A stretch of 51,009 nucleotides of DNA from Hydrotalea flava (GTDB taxonomy: Bacteria > Bacteroidota > Bacteroidia > Chitinophagales > Chitinophagaceae). This document shows positions 9,318 to 19,714 of the stretch, one piece after another. Within the stretch, counting starts at the first letter, position 1, and every line of letters starts with the position of its first letter. The stretch spans positions 1-51,009 of the forward strand of contig NZ_LUHG01000078.1 in the NCBI RefSeq assembly GCF_001623405.1. Direction: 5' to 3'. Under the pieces are notes generated by a model. The model searched no databases and was not told where the DNA came from. It saw nothing but the letters and a program-made list of their open reading frames with translations. The position numbers were made by a program, and so were the translations under genes.

Positions 9318-10853
9318 TTAATATAAATAGAATGAAATGGGCGGTAAAGTAGTAGTACCATTGGGTCCTTCTACTTTAATCATATCTATTAAAACGGTTG
9401 AATTTGGTCCTAATTTCTCAATCAAAGCACGGGTTTCATTATTAAATACAGCACCGTTGTTTACTGAAATACCTGGCCTTTCTGAAAAAGCTTTACCTGT
9501 TGCAATGAAGGTATAGCTGAGTACATTATATTTTAAATTTTCAAAAATAAAATTTTCCAAATCAGCCCGCACACCGGCCATTGCTTTAAATTCATTCAAA
9601 GCCATTCTACCTCCTTTACTATTACCCACTTTGGCTACCGGATCAGGAATTGTTTTAACTCTAAATTTAAAGGGTGTAACATTTTTACCATCATTAACAG
9701 TAATAGTTGCTTCGCCGGGTGTAGTTACCTGTGCTTCATAATGACCGGGGCCGGTCTTGGTTAAAGAACCCTGACTAATAGAAACACTTACTTTTTCATC
9801 GCCTACACCTGCACCACCAATAACGGTTACTGGGTTAGCTACACCAATATACAATACCCGGGTAGCATCAGCACTTACATTGGCACCTGTTGGTGAACCT
9901 ACGGTATATTTGATATCTACATCTTTTGTTTCCTGTTTACCGGTAGCCTGGTTAAAATAGCTGATATGTAATTTTTTTACATAAGAACCCGGGCCACCTA
10001 CTGTTGTTTTATACAATCCAGTACCATCGGGCTGTAACGGAACACTGGCACCGTCAATGGATATGGAGGGTCTTGATTCTTTATTAAATGCCCCAATACC
10101 GGCAGTAACATCCAACTCCTGTCCGGGCATTAAATATTGTGCACTTTGGCCTATTAAAGGCACATACGTGTCAAACACCATTTTCACCTCCCCGATTTTA
10201 TTGTGGAAATATTCCACTGCACGGGCTTCAGAGTTCTTCACATCATTTTGGAATTTACTTAAAATAGTAATACCTGCAATAGTAGGTGTCATATTAAAAT
10301 AAGCATATGCCCAATCTTTTTTTGCAGCATCAGAAATTGCTGTTTTAGGAATAGAAACATCTAAGGGCAAAGTAGCCGCATATTGCATAGCAAATCCGGT
10401 ATCAATAGCCAACAGATCTTTTTTAAACTGAATTAGCTTTTGCTGTAATTCATTTCCCTTCTTTTCTTCAACCATTAATCGTGAAGAGGCTTCTAAATCG
10501 TCTTCTTTAAAAGTAGTATCTTTTGGTGGGTTATATCCGGAAGCTCTTTTTAAAGAATCTTTTAATGATTCAATGTAAGCATACATGTTTTCGGATAATT
10601 GTTTTGCTTTTTCAGCTTTTGGCCACCAAATGGCTGCTTTTTCTTTTGTATCGGCCTGATTTAATTTTTCCTGAAATGATTTAAAAAGGGTTTGATTTTT
10701 CTGTTCAATTACTTCATTGGAAGTACCCAAACTATTGTTCACCGTCTTAAATGCATTCAATATTTCAGAAGATACATTCAGTGCTAACAGTGCCGTTAAT
10801 ACCAAATACATCAGGTTAATCATTTTCTGCCGTGGCTCCTTAGGTAATGCCAT
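9318..10853 (-). CDS. gldM: Type IX secretion motor protein GldM
   Basis: GldM forms, with GldL, the proton-driven inner-membrane motor of the type IX secretion system and spans the periplasm. The 511-residue protein has the family N-terminus MALPKEPRQKMINLMYLVLT, with a single transmembrane helix at about residues 11-27. A long periplasmic region follows, ending in the GldM C-terminal domains (GGRMALNEFKAMAGVRADL near residue 410). Gene order gldK-gldL-gldM-gldN is the conserved Bacteroidota order. Confidence 0.96.
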   Translation of the reverse strand: MALPKEPRQKMINLMYLVLTALLALNVSSEILNAFKTVNNSLGTSNEVIEQKNQTLFKSFQEKLNQADTKEKAAIWWPKAEKAKQLSENMYAYIESLKDSLKRASGYNPPKDTTFKEDDLEASSRLMVEEKKGNELQQKLIQFKKDLLAIDTGFAMQYAATLPLDVSIPKTAISDAAKKDWAYAYFNMTPTIAGITILSKFQNDVKNSEARAVEYFHNKIGEVKMVFDTYVPLIGQSAQYLMPGQELDVTAGIGAFNKESRPSISIDGASVPLQPDGTGLYKTTVGGPGSYVKKLHISYFNQATGKQETKDVDIKYTVGSPTGANVSADATRVLYIGVANPVTVIGGAGVGDEKVSVSISQGSLTKTGPGHYEAQVTTPGEATITVNDGKNVTPFKFRVKTIPDPVAKVGNSKGGRMALNEFKAMAGVRADLENFIFENLKYNVLSYTFIATGKAFSERPGISVNNGAVFNNETRALIEKLGPNSTVLIDMIKVEGPNGTTTLPPISFYLY

Positions 10854-10917
10854 AATTTATCTGCAGTTTATATAATTTTTATATGAATAGGGTTGAAATC
10901 AATAAGCATTGTATGAA

Positions 10918-11685
10918 TTATGGTCTGCCCTGCATGGCAGTTAACATATTACCATATACCTGATTTAACTTACCTAAGTTATTGGCCAGTATGGCAATTT
11001 GCTCTTTTGCCTTCATTGCATCACCGGCAGAATTGTTCATGGCTTCAGAAGTTTGCGCTAATTTACCATAGAACTGATTCAACACTTTTAGATGGTTATT
11101 GCTTTCCTGCAATTCCAACTCATATATTGTATTTAAAGAAGTAAGGTTTTTGGTCAGCAACTGCACCTGAGTATGAAATTGTTTGGTATTTTCTGCCGCT
11201 GCATTGAAAGAAGATAATGAAGCAGTGGTTTGATTAACGGCACCGGTAATAGTACCCAAAGCACCTGCAGCTTCTTTTGCTTTTGCGCTAAAATCGCCGG
11301 TAGATTTTACTACATCGCCAATTTCGCCCATTTTTTCAACAGTAGATCCCAATTTCTGAAAACCTGCACTCAATTTACTCAGGTTAGCGGGTGTGATATC
11401 AGCTTCCAATAACATTTTTTCCATGGTTTGTAAAGCCGGGTTTCCGGCAGGAACTTTTGCTCCGGGAATATGCACCTCATGATCATCCATATAAGGAAAT
11501 ATTACATAAAGTATACCATATCCTAAAAAGATTAATGCCTCTGTAGTTAAACCTACTTTCAACATTGCATCTGCAATTGGAGTGTGTAAAATTTTCTGCA
11601 ATGCACCGAAGATAACTACTGCTGCACCAACAGAAACACCAACATCGAACCATTTACTTACCTGAGGAGGAATTTTTGCTGCCAT
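10918..11685 (-). CDS. gldL: Type IX secretion motor protein GldL
   Basis: GldL is the cytoplasmic-membrane partner of GldM in the rotary motor. The 255-residue protein has two N-terminal transmembrane helices (about residues 14-30 and 48-66). Glu49 lies at the start of the second helix, matching the conserved membrane glutamate reported as important for motor function. The rest is a predicted helical cytoplasmic domain. It lies 64 bases upstream of gldM in the operon. Confidence 0.95.
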   Translation of the reverse strand: MAAKIPPQVSKWFDVGVSVGAAVVIFGALQKILHTPIADAMLKVGLTTEALIFLGYGILYVIFPYMDDHEVHIPGAKVPAGNPALQTMEKMLLEADITPANLSKLSAGFQKLGSTVEKMGEIGDVVKSTGDFSAKAKEAAGALGTITGAVNQTTASLSSFNAAAENTKQFHTQVQLLTKNLTSLNTIYELELQESNNHLKVLNQFYGKLAQTSEAMNNSAGDAMKAKEQIAILANNLGKLNQVYGNMLTAMQGRP

Positions 11686-11809
11686 AATAAGGAAAATTTA
11701 AATTTTTACTGGATTTGGGGTAATAGAATACTACCTGCGATTGCATCGCCTGTTGTATCCGTAAAGTTTATTAAAGTTTTAATCAATAAAATGTGCTGAT
11801 TTTAGGGTT

Positions 11810-13102
11810 CTATTTTTTCATTCTTGGGGCTAAGTCAATTACACACCTGAATCCTATATAAGATTTTGCACTATCCTGGTATTCGAATGTGCGGGTACTG
11901 GTTTGCAGGAAATAACCTACATCTTTCCAACTTCCACCTCTTACTACTTTTCTGCGCATTAATGGAGGATCAGAATCTTTAGCTTCATAGCGTACATCCG
12001 GACTCATATCAGACATAAAATTATAGGCACTTTCGTTGAAATAGGAATTGGTCCATTCAGCCACATTTCCTGCCATATTGTATAAACCGTAATCATTGGG
12101 CCAGTATGCATCTACCCGAACTGTATAGAAACCACCATCTTCAGCATAATTACCACGGCCAGGTTTAAAGTTGGCCAACAGACATCCTTTTTTGTTGCGG
12201 ATATAATAGTTCCCCCAAGGGTACATTGAATTGGTTCTGCCACCGCGGGCTGCATATTCCCATTCTGCTTCGCTTGGTAATCGGTAATCGCTTTCAACAG
12301 CCATCTTTTTTCTTTCCAAAGCAGCATTTTGTATATGGGTGCGCCAGTGGCAAAATGCAACGGCCTGTTTCCAGTTAACACCTACTACAGGGTAGTTACC
12401 AAAAGCAGGATGTGCAAAATATCTTTTAGTCATCGGTTCATTGTAGGAATAGGAAAAATCACGCATCCATACCAGGGTGTCCGGATAAATGGGAACCTGA
12501 TAACGCACAATAAATTTACTGCGTGGCTGCCCGGCATTTTCTCTTTTGGCGGCTTCAAATAAATTAAAAGTTTCTACCTGATACAACAATTTGTTGGGGT
12601 CAATATCCGGCTTGCCATATAATCTGTTATCCGGCGCAAGAATGAGCTTGTTGCCTAATTTTTCCAGATTTGAGGCATCATATTTAATGGTACGCGCTTT
12701 GTTCCAGTCAATGGCTATGGCAGAATCCCCACCGGTAGCACCGGCAGATGATTTATAGTAACCCAACTCTTTTGCGGCAAGTGAGTCACGCACCCAATAT
12801 ACAAACTGCCGATAATCATTATTGGTTATCTCTGTAGCATCCATCCAAAAGCCTGGAATAGATACCTGTCTGTTACGGGCGGTATAATTAAAATTAATAT
12901 CTTCATCACTGGGGCCCATGTGAAAGGTTCCTGGTGGAATGTAAACCATTCCTCTCGGTTTTCCCATACTTTTTCCGGCGCCCGGCGCTACTCCATGTAA
13001 CTGGCCATCATCCAGCGGACTTTTACTTTTCCCTTTGAAACAGGCAGTAAACCCCACCGATACCAACGACACCAGCAAAATACTATAATGGTACTTCTTC
13101 AT
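11810..13102 (-). CDS. gldK: Type IX secretion lipoprotein GldK (SUMF1/FGE fold)
   Basis: GldK forms periplasmic rings with GldN at the outer membrane. The ATG at 13102 gives MKKYHYSILL and a lipobox-like SVGFTAC, so the preceding in-frame codons are left out. The mature part is a formylglycine-generating-enzyme-like domain: GMVYIPPGTFHMG near the N-terminus, FWMDATEITNNDYRQF, LPSEAEWEYAARGG and a final RGGSWKD with IGFRC. It is first in the operon, with a candidate -7 element at 13124-13131. Confidence 0.95.
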   Translation of the reverse strand: MKKYHYSILLVSLVSVGFTACFKGKSKSPLDDGQLHGVAPGAGKSMGKPRGMVYIPPGTFHMGPSDEDINFNYTARNRQVSIPGFWMDATEITNNDYRQFVYWVRDSLAAKELGYYKSSAGATGGDSAIAIDWNKARTIKYDASNLEKLGNKLILAPDNRLYGKPDIDPNKLLYQVETFNLFEAAKRENAGQPRSKFIVRYQVPIYPDTLVWMRDFSYSYNEPMTKRYFAHPAFGNYPVVGVNWKQAVAFCHWRTHIQNAALERKKMAVESDYRLPSEAEWEYAARGGRTNSMYPWGNYYIRNKKGCLLANFKPGRGNYAEDGGFYTVRVDAYWPNDYGLYNMAGNVAEWTNSYFNESAYNFMSDMSPDVRYEAKDSDPPLMRRKVVRGGSWKDVGYFLQTSTRTFEYQDSAKSYIGFRCVIDLAPRMKK

Positions 13103-13123
13103 AATTTCTTGATAGAATATTGA

Positions 13124-13131
13124 CAAATATA
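13124..13131 (-). promoter_or_regulatory. Candidate -7 element for the gldKLMN operon
   Basis: On the minus strand this reads TATATTTG, a perfect match to the Bacteroidota -7 consensus TAnnTTTG. It would place transcription start about 15 bases before the gldK ATG. I do not see a good -33 TTG at the usual spacing, so the call is tentative. Confidence 0.4.
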
Positions 13132-13280
13132 TAGCAATAAATAGCACACATGCTACTTTGTAAAATTAGCTTTAATTTAAATTTTAGTTCGAGTAAAGTT
13201 CAACGATGCATTTACTTAACGTTCTTTTTACTAACTTTATTTTCCGGGAGGGATAAACAGGGAGAGTGCAAATTAATGGT

Positions 13281-15305
13281 TTAATTGAAATTCAGAAAAA
13301 AAATTTCAAAATTTGACTCCGGATAATGACAGGCTTCATTTTCACAATCATAAAACATTGATTTACAGTTAAATTCTTTACCCTCCAATAAAGGAAGGCC
13401 TTCCTTAAAATTATTAGAAATCAGAAAAATTTTATTGGGATAGTACTTTTTTAAAAAAGGAGCAATATAGTTTGTTGCCTCATTTCCGGTAAAAACCACT
13501 TCTTTATTGGGATAAATTAAGTGTTGTACCACCAATGCCCAGTAACCAAATGACGTTGGATACTCAATTATAACTTTTTGAAGGCCTAAAATCATTTGCC
13601 TGCTTCGCAATGCCCATTCCGGCTGATGATAAACAATTGACAGATACCACAAATTGAAAGCCATTACTGCATTGGCACTGGGTGTAGCACCATCATATAG
13701 TTCTTTTTTTCTTACAATAATATCTTTTTGATACAGTGTTGTAAAATAAAAATAGAGTTGTTCTTCGTCAGAGTAATCGGCTATTACATGATTACAAAGT
13801 GTTTTTGCTTTTTCCAAATAATCAGCATTACCAGTAATTTCCTGCAAAGTAATGTAGGCTTGAATTAAAAAAGCCTTATCATCTAAAAATGCGGGTATTC
13901 TAGCCTGATTCGACTTCCAGCTATGATACCAAATACCATTTATATTGAAATTTGTTTCAAGAAATTGCATGTTCTGAATTGCCAAATCCCGATAACTTTC
14001 AATGCCCGTGGCGGCATATGCTTTTCCTAATGCGTTATTCATCAATGCATTCCAACCGAGTAAAATTTTATCATCTAACCCGGGCGCAATTCTTTTTGAC
14101 CGCTCTTTTCGTAATACAACCTTGCAATTTTCAAGTATGAGGTTGAAAGCATCGGGCTGAATACCTTGTTTTTCTGCAAAAACTTCTGCGGGCTCCTGTA
14201 TCCATAAAATATTGCTGTGCTCCCAATTACCTGCATCTGAAATTCCATAATATGCACCGAAGAGCGGTGCATCATCACCCAAAATTTGTTCTATTTCAGC
14301 TTTTTGCCATACATAATATTTGCCTTCTATCCCTTCACTATCTGCATCCAATGCACTGTAAAAGCCGCCGTTTTCATGCATTAAATCTCTTTGCAGCCAT
14401 TCAATGGTTTCAGCTATGGCTACCTGATAGTTGTTTTTTAGGGTGATTTGGAAAGCTTCTGACAATACCTCAACCAAAAGTGCATTATCGTACAACATTT
14501 TTTCAAAATGGGGCACCAGCCATTCTGCATCGGTACTATATCGTGCAAAACCACCACCAATCTGATCATAGATGCCACCTTGCAGCATTTTATCAATACT
14601 CAATAATGCCTGTTGCAGTGCCTGTTCATTGCTGTTGTGATGATAATCACGTAATAAATTCCGTATCACCATGGTTTGTGGAAATTTAGGCGCTTTGCCA
14701 AAACCACCCCATTTGGTATCGGCTAACCGCAAAATGTTTTGCGTAATAATTGCTGCCATTTCAGGTTGCAAACCATGCTGCGGTGTAATGCCAAACTGAT
14801 TAGAGGCTTGAATATGTTGTAGTAATTGTGCTGCCTGTTGTTCTATTTCTTCCCTTTTTTCAGTAAATGCTTTATACACGGCTATTAAAGCTTCATTCCA
14901 ACTCATCCTATTATATGCCCGTTCCGCCGGGAAATAGGTTCCGCCAAAAAATGGCTTTGCATCCGGTGTTAAAAAAACATTCAATGGCCAGCCGCCGCTG
15001 CCTGTTAAGGTTTGTACTGCATCCATATATACATGGTCTAAATCCGGACGTTCTTCACGGTCTATTTTTATATTAATAAAATATTCGTTCATTAAAGCAG
15101 CCGTATCTTCATTTTCAAAACTTTCTTTTTCCATTACATGACACCAGTGGCAGGCAGCATAACCAATGCTCACCAATATAGGTTTATTGTTTTGTTTTGC
15201 TGCAGCAAGGGCCGCTTCGCCCCAAGGATACCAGTTTACCGGATTATGCGCATGTTGCAATAAATACGGACTGGTTTCGTGTATTAACCGATTGGCATGT
15301 TGCAT
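13281..15305 (-). CDS. DUF255 thioredoxin-domain protein (YyaL / SPATA20 family)
   Basis: This 674-residue protein begins [20 protein letters not shown], a hallmark of the family. A thioredoxin-like domain carries ACHWCHVM with Cys52 and Cys55, then [11 protein letters not shown] and [12 protein letters not shown]. The C-terminal two thirds is an alpha/alpha-barrel-like, glycosidase-type region ([17 protein letters not shown]). The biochemical role of the family is not established; the CxxC pair suggests redox activity. The gene stands alone between the gld promoter region and hemD. Confidence 0.88.
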   Translation of the reverse strand: MQHANRLIHETSPYLLQHAHNPVNWYPWGEAALAAAKQNNKPILVSIGYAACHWCHVMEKESFENEDTAALMNEYFINIKIDREERPDLDHVYMDAVQTLTGSGGWPLNVFLTPDAKPFFGGTYFPAERAYNRMSWNEALIAVYKAFTEKREEIEQQAAQLLQHIQASNQFGITPQHGLQPEMAAIITQNILRLADTKWGGFGKAPKFPQTMVIRNLLRDYHHNSNEQALQQALLSIDKMLQGGIYDQIGGGFARYSTDAEWLVPHFEKMLYDNALLVEVLSEAFQITLKNNYQVAIAETIEWLQRDLMHENGGFYSALDADSEGIEGKYYVWQKAEIEQILGDDAPLFGAYYGISDAGNWEHSNILWIQEPAEVFAEKQGIQPDAFNLILENCKVVLRKERSKRIAPGLDDKILLGWNALMNNALGKAYAATGIESYRDLAIQNMQFLETNFNINGIWYHSWKSNQARIPAFLDDKAFLIQAYITLQEITGNADYLEKAKTLCNHVIADYSDEEQLYFYFTTLYQKDIIVRKKELYDGATPSANAVMAFNLWYLSIVYHQPEWALRSRQMILGLQKVIIEYPTSFGYWALVVQHLIYPNKEVVFTGNEATNYIAPFLKKYYPNKIFLISNNFKEGLPLLEGKEFNCKSMFYDCENEACHYPESNFEIFFLNFN

Positions 15306-15417
15306 ATTTGAATATTACCGGCAAATTACAGAAAAAGAAAAAATCCTTCTGCGAACAAAAGGGCTTTTGATATATGATTTAGGGAAAATTTTTAAATGAA
15401 TCAACAACGCTTCAATG

Positions 15418-16221
15418 CTATTTTACCGGTTGATTGGATGCTAAAAAATGTTCAATGGCAGCAGTCATACTGGGAATATGTATATCGGGTGCTTTAATAT
15501 TTAATGTAAGGCCGGTTTCTTCCACCGCTTTGGCCGTATTGCCACCAAAAGCACCAATGAGTGTACCATTTTGATGGAAATCGGGAAAATTATCGAAAAT
15601 TGATCGCACCGCACTGGGCGTAAACAAACAAACCATATCAATATCATTGTTTGTAAAAAGGGGTTTGATGTTGTTACTGATACTGCGATACATAAAGCCT
15701 AACTGGTATTCACACTTATTGGTTTTTAACCAGTTTACAATCTCATTATCCTGCTGATTTTCACTGCAAACATATAAGAAATTTTCATTTTCTTTATGCT
15801 TGTTAATCACAGAAAATAAGCTCTTATTGGTACCATCAGCACCATAAAAAACCTTCCGTTTTCTGTATAAAATAAATTTTTGAAGATAGAGTGCTACTGC
15901 CTCGGTAATGCAGAAATACTTGGTATCCTGACTAATAGAAACCTTCATTTCCTCGCATATACGAAAAAAATGATCAATGGCATGGCGGCTGGTAAAAATA
16001 ATGGCAGTGTAAGCAGCAATATCAATTTTTTGTTTTCGAAATTCTTTGGCAGTAATTCCTTCTAAACATATAAACGGCTCAAAAACAAATTGCACATTAT
16101 ATTTTCTCTCGATGTCGAAATAGGGCGATTTCTCACTTTCCGGTCTTGGCTGGGCAATTAAAATTTTTTTTACCGGTTTACTGCTAACAACGTTCGAATT
16201 TTTAGTTGCTTTTTTTACCAT
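15418..16221 (-). CDS. hemD: Uroporphyrinogen-III synthase
   Basis: HemD cyclises hydroxymethylbilane to uroporphyrinogen III in tetrapyrrole synthesis. The 267-residue protein starts with a Lys-rich leader, then KKILIAQPRPESEKSPY. It has the two-lobed HemD layout with IIFTSRHAIDHFF in the first lobe and VCLFTPSAVRSIFDNF plus GAFGGNTAKAVEETG in the second. HemD is poorly conserved, but these segments are characteristic. A DUF4271 membrane protein gene precedes it by 32 bases on the same strand, a pairing often seen in Bacteroidota. Confidence 0.85.
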   Translation of the reverse strand: MVKKATKNSNVVSSKPVKKILIAQPRPESEKSPYFDIERKYNVQFVFEPFICLEGITAKEFRKQKIDIAAYTAIIFTSRHAIDHFFRICEEMKVSISQDTKYFCITEAVALYLQKFILYRKRKVFYGADGTNKSLFSVINKHKENENFLYVCSENQQDNEIVNWLKTNKCEYQLGFMYRSISNNIKPLFTNNDIDMVCLFTPSAVRSIFDNFPDFHQNGTLIGAFGGNTAKAVEETGLTLNIKAPDIHIPSMTAAIEHFLASNQPVK

Positions 16222-16253
16222 GCTGTTGTACTAAGTGAATACAAAATTAAAAA

Positions 16254-17303
16254 CTATTTGTCTAAATATTGGAACATCAGCCTGTACATGCACAATACAG
16301 GTATTATTTCTACGGCGCAAATGTACAGGAAAAAATGTAAGCTGCTTATTTTAAGCTCACGCCGAAGGGTAGATAAACTAATGATAAAACGATATAACCA
16401 TAAAAATGCCAGTAGGAAAAAACTAAACTGTAACGCAAATGAAGCATAGGGTTTAGCCGAAAATGCAATCATCCAAATAACCGGAATTAAGACAATGGCT
16501 GCCACTTTATTGATTAAAAAAACAATAAAATTGTAACCCGATGCAGCCTGTTTTACGTTAAAAATCCATCCGGCAGCCGAAAGAATTAAAAATTTACCCC
16601 CATATATAATAGCCAGCAGAACACTGCTGTACAGCACCAACAACCAGAATGAAAAAATATGAATGGAAAAACATTGTGCAATCAGCGCAATATATAATCC
16701 GCCATTCAAAAAAAACAGAATGTTATAAAGCAATGATGACAATTGCCCTTGAATTAATTGTTCCCGCATTTGTTTTTGCCGGTAGGTGGTTTGAAAAAAA
16801 TAAGCAAATAAATTATCAAAATATTTAGGAAACAATTGACGCAATAACCCTAAATAGAATAACACGCCACACAAAACATAAAACAATTCATCTTTGCCAC
16901 CCGACTCTTTGAACCTGGTTATTTGATAAACAGGTGCTTTCAGAAATGGCAGGGTTGAAACAGGAAGCCATTGGGCGTAAGTGCTGGTATCCAAATTGCT
17001 TTTTACAACTACAGGTACTGGCACAACGATATTTAAAGCCGAATCAGTTACATTTTTAATACTGTCGGTTTTAAGCACAACGCTGTCTTTCCTAACCATG
17101 GGCCTTATTTTTTTTATCAACGGTTGTACCATTGTACTTTCTAATGCAGGCTTGGTGGTGGTAATTTTTTTTTGCAACTGTGGCAATGTGCTTTTTTCAG
17201 CTTGCTGAACCGGCAACTGATGGCCAGAATCAGTCTGTGCCGCAGAAAACCCTGGCATTAGTGCAAAAAAGAAACCCAACAAAGCAATGGCAATCCACTT
17301 CAT
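16254..17303 (-). CDS. DUF4271-type integral membrane protein
   Basis: Translation from the ATG at 17303 gives a signal peptide (MKWIAIALLGFFF... ending FSAAQ). An extracytoplasmic linker rich in Lys, Pro and Val follows (to about residue 140). The rest is a cluster of about six hydrophobic helices, with FPKYFDNLFAYFFQTTYRQKQMREQ before the main block. This matches the uncharacterised DUF4271 family. The gene probably forms an operon with hemD. An upstream TTG start would add only three residues. Confidence 0.75.
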   Translation of the reverse strand: MKWIAIALLGFFFALMPGFSAAQTDSGHQLPVQQAEKSTLPQLQKKITTTKPALESTMVQPLIKKIRPMVRKDSVVLKTDSIKNVTDSALNIVVPVPVVVKSNLDTSTYAQWLPVSTLPFLKAPVYQITRFKESGGKDELFYVLCGVLFYLGLLRQLFPKYFDNLFAYFFQTTYRQKQMREQLIQGQLSSLLYNILFFLNGGLYIALIAQCFSIHIFSFWLLVLYSSVLLAIIYGGKFLILSAAGWIFNVKQAASGYNFIVFLINKVAAIVLIPVIWMIAFSAKPYASFALQFSFFLLAFLWLYRFIISLSTLRRELKISSLHFFLYICAVEIIPVLCMYRLMFQYLDK

Positions 17304-17439
17304 GATGCGCAAAAATAGTGATAAGCCTTACCTGTTAATCAGATTTATGAATTTTTGAGTAGTTATTTTAGCGGGCAATGTTATCTATTATAGCAGTTCA
17401 TACCTGTAACTTTACATTTTAATTGATACAATATTACCC

Positions 17440-18579
17440 ATGGCAGGCATTTATGTGCATATACCATTTTGTAAACAGGCTTGCAATTATTGCAATTTTC
17501 ATTTTTCAGTTGCAAAAAAACAGATACCCGAAATGGTACATGCTATTGCACAAGAAGCGGAATTACAAAATCAGTTTTTAAAGCAACAGATAGTTGATAC
17601 ACTCTATTTTGGAGGAGGAACCCCTTCATTGCTAACCATTGAACAGCTTTTGTTTTTGTTGGAAACCATACAACAACAGTATACCCTTGCCGCTGATGCA
17701 GAAATTACCTTAGAAGTGAATCCAGATGATTGCACTCCGGAAGCTTTGGTGCAATGGCGCAGTGCAGGCATCAACCGATTAAGCATGGGTGTTCAATCTT
17801 TTCGAGATGCTGATTTAGTATGGATGAACCGTTCGCACAATGCAACAGCTGCCGTACAAGCCATTCAACAAGCCTATACTGCCGGGTTTTATAATATTAG
17901 TATTGATTTAATATATGGTATACCCGGCTTAACAGAAGAAGCCTGGAAAGAAAACATAAATAAAGCCATAACACTACCTATTCAGCATCTTTCCTGTTAT
18001 GCATTAACCATTGAACCCAAAACAGCCCTGCATCATTCCATTGAAAACAAATCAAAAGAAAATATTGATGCTGCTGTTCAGGCCAAACAATTTGAATTGT
18101 TAATGCAATGGTTACCGGAAGCAGGTTTTGAACAATATGAAGTTTCTAATTTTTCCAAACCGGCCTATGAAAGTAAACACAACAGTAGCTATTGGAAAGG
18201 TATACCTTATGTTGGATTGGGCCCATCAGCACATTCGTATAATGGCACATTGCGGCAATGGAATATTGCAAACAACACATTATATATACAAAGCATTCAA
18301 AAAGGAAATGTTCCTGCAGAAACAGAAGTGCTTACACCCGTTCAAAAAAGAAATGAACAAATTATGATTGCCTTACGTACCAGAGAAGGCCTCACTTTGT
18401 CAATACTTGATGATAACTGGACTGAAACAAACAAATTACGATTAATACGAGCTGCTCAAAAATGGCTATACCAGGGCTTCATGGAATGGCAGCCACAAAA
18501 AGAACAAATTCGTTTAACAAAAAAAGGAATGTTGTTTGCCGATGGTATTGCTGCTGATTTATTTGAAGTAAATGCTTAA
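17440..18579 (+). CDS. hemW: Radical SAM heme chaperone HemW
   Basis: HemW is a radical S-adenosylmethionine-type protein that binds and delivers heme; it is often misnamed coproporphyrinogen oxidase. The 379-residue protein has the cluster motif C11-x3-C15-x2-C18, the YFGGGTPS motif and, near residue 250, an HNSSYW segment matching the HemW-type HNxxYW heme-binding motif. The C-terminal HemN-like domain follows. The ATG at 17440 gives the standard MAGIYVHIPFC start. It faces the gpsA gene with a 9-base gap. Confidence 0.92.
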   Translation: MAGIYVHIPFCKQACNYCNFHFSVAKKQIPEMVHAIAQEAELQNQFLKQQIVDTLYFGGGTPSLLTIEQLLFLLETIQQQYTLAADAEITLEVNPDDCTPEALVQWRSAGINRLSMGVQSFRDADLVWMNRSHNATAAVQAIQQAYTAGFYNISIDLIYGIPGLTEEAWKENINKAITLPIQHLSCYALTIEPKTALHHSIENKSKENIDAAVQAKQFELLMQWLPEAGFEQYEVSNFSKPAYESKHNSSYWKGIPYVGLGPSAHSYNGTLRQWNIANNTLYIQSIQKGNVPAETEVLTPVQKRNEQIMIALRTREGLTLSILDDNWTETNKLRLIRAAQKWLYQGFMEWQPQKEQIRLTKKGMLFADGIAADLFEVNA

Positions 18580-18587
18580 TTACAGCA

Positions 18588-19598
18588 TTAAATTAAATAG
18601 CTTTCAATTTTTTTAAACCCTTCTTCCGGTGATAAATTTTCCCATAAAATGGCATAGATAACTGAAACAATGGGAATAGATGTTTTGAATTGCCGGTTGA
18701 TGGTAACCATACACTTTGCAGCATTATAGCCTTCAGCAACCATATTCAATTCCAACTGAGCCGACTTTACACTATAACCCTTGCCAATCATATTTCCAAA
18801 AGTACGGTTGCGGCTGAACAGTGAATAACAGGTTACCAATAAATCGCCCAAATAAACGGATGCAGCATAGTTAGTAGTATGATTTTTTTTATAGGGTAGA
18901 TAGTTGGCAGTAACTACCGATAAAAAATGACTCATTTCATGAGAACAGTTGGCAATATATACGCTTAAAAAATTATCGCCATATTCTAATCCATGCGCAA
19001 TACCGGCACCCAACGCATAAATATTTTTTAATACTGCTGCATATTGCACACCTATAATATCACTATTTACCCCGATATTTATGTATTCTGTTTTAAAATA
19101 ATGGGTCAATTGCTGAGCCATTGCGATATCTATACCGGAAATGGTAAGATAAGAAAGTTTTTCTGCCGCTACTTCTTCAGCATGGCAGGGACCTAAAAGG
19201 GTATAATAATCCGTAATGGGGAATTGAAATTTTTCTGACAGAAACTCATGAAACAAATAATTGCCTTCCGGCAAGATACCTTTAATAGCAGAAATTATTT
19301 TTTTACCCTGCAATGCATCTGCAGGTAAACTGGCAAAAGCAGCAGCAACAAATGCAGATGGAATGGCCACTACTATTATTCCACTTGCTTTTACCACTTC
19401 GTATATGGAAGCTGACATTTGCAGCAAATCGGTATTAAAATAGGCATTGCTTAAATAATGCGGATTGTGTTTGCGTTGCTGCATTACCGCAATGGTTTTC
19501 TCATTTCTGATCCACCATTTAATTTTCATTTGATGGTCAGTTAAAATTTTTGCCAAAGCTGTTGCCCAACTTCCACTGCCTACAATACCTATTTGCAT
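18588..19598 (-). CDS. gpsA: NAD(P)H-dependent glycerol-3-phosphate dehydrogenase
   Basis: GpsA reduces dihydroxyacetone phosphate to sn-glycerol 3-phosphate for phospholipid synthesis. The ATG at 19598 gives MQIGIVGSGSWATALAKIL, a Rossmann motif at the very N-terminus, and a 336-residue protein of normal size. The 40 residues of open frame upstream are not part of the family and are left out. Further motifs are YTLLGPCHAEEVA and NIYALGAGIAHGLEYGDN. Confidence 0.93.
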   Translation of the reverse strand: MQIGIVGSGSWATALAKILTDHQMKIKWWIRNEKTIAVMQQRKHNPHYLSNAYFNTDLLQMSASIYEVVKASGIIVVAIPSAFVAAAFASLPADALQGKKIISAIKGILPEGNYLFHEFLSEKFQFPITDYYTLLGPCHAEEVAAEKLSYLTISGIDIAMAQQLTHYFKTEYINIGVNSDIIGVQYAAVLKNIYALGAGIAHGLEYGDNFLSVYIANCSHEMSHFLSVVTANYLPYKKNHTTNYAASVYLGDLLVTCYSLFSRNRTFGNMIGKGYSVKSAQLELNMVAEGYNAAKCMVTINRQFKTSIPIVSVIYAILWENLSPEEGFKKIESYLI

Positions 19599-19714
19599 AC
19601 TTGTATTTTTATCAGTGGAACAAACATACAATACAAAGAGTTGATTCCTGCAATTACAATATAAAAAACCGGCTACAGAACTGCAACCAGCTAAAAAAAT
19701 TGATACAGCAAAAC

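Noticed and set aside
17440-18579. Coproporphyrinogen III dehydrogenase (HemN) as the call
   Set aside because: The size, the short N-terminus and the HNSSYW motif fit HemW, the heme chaperone, better than HemN.
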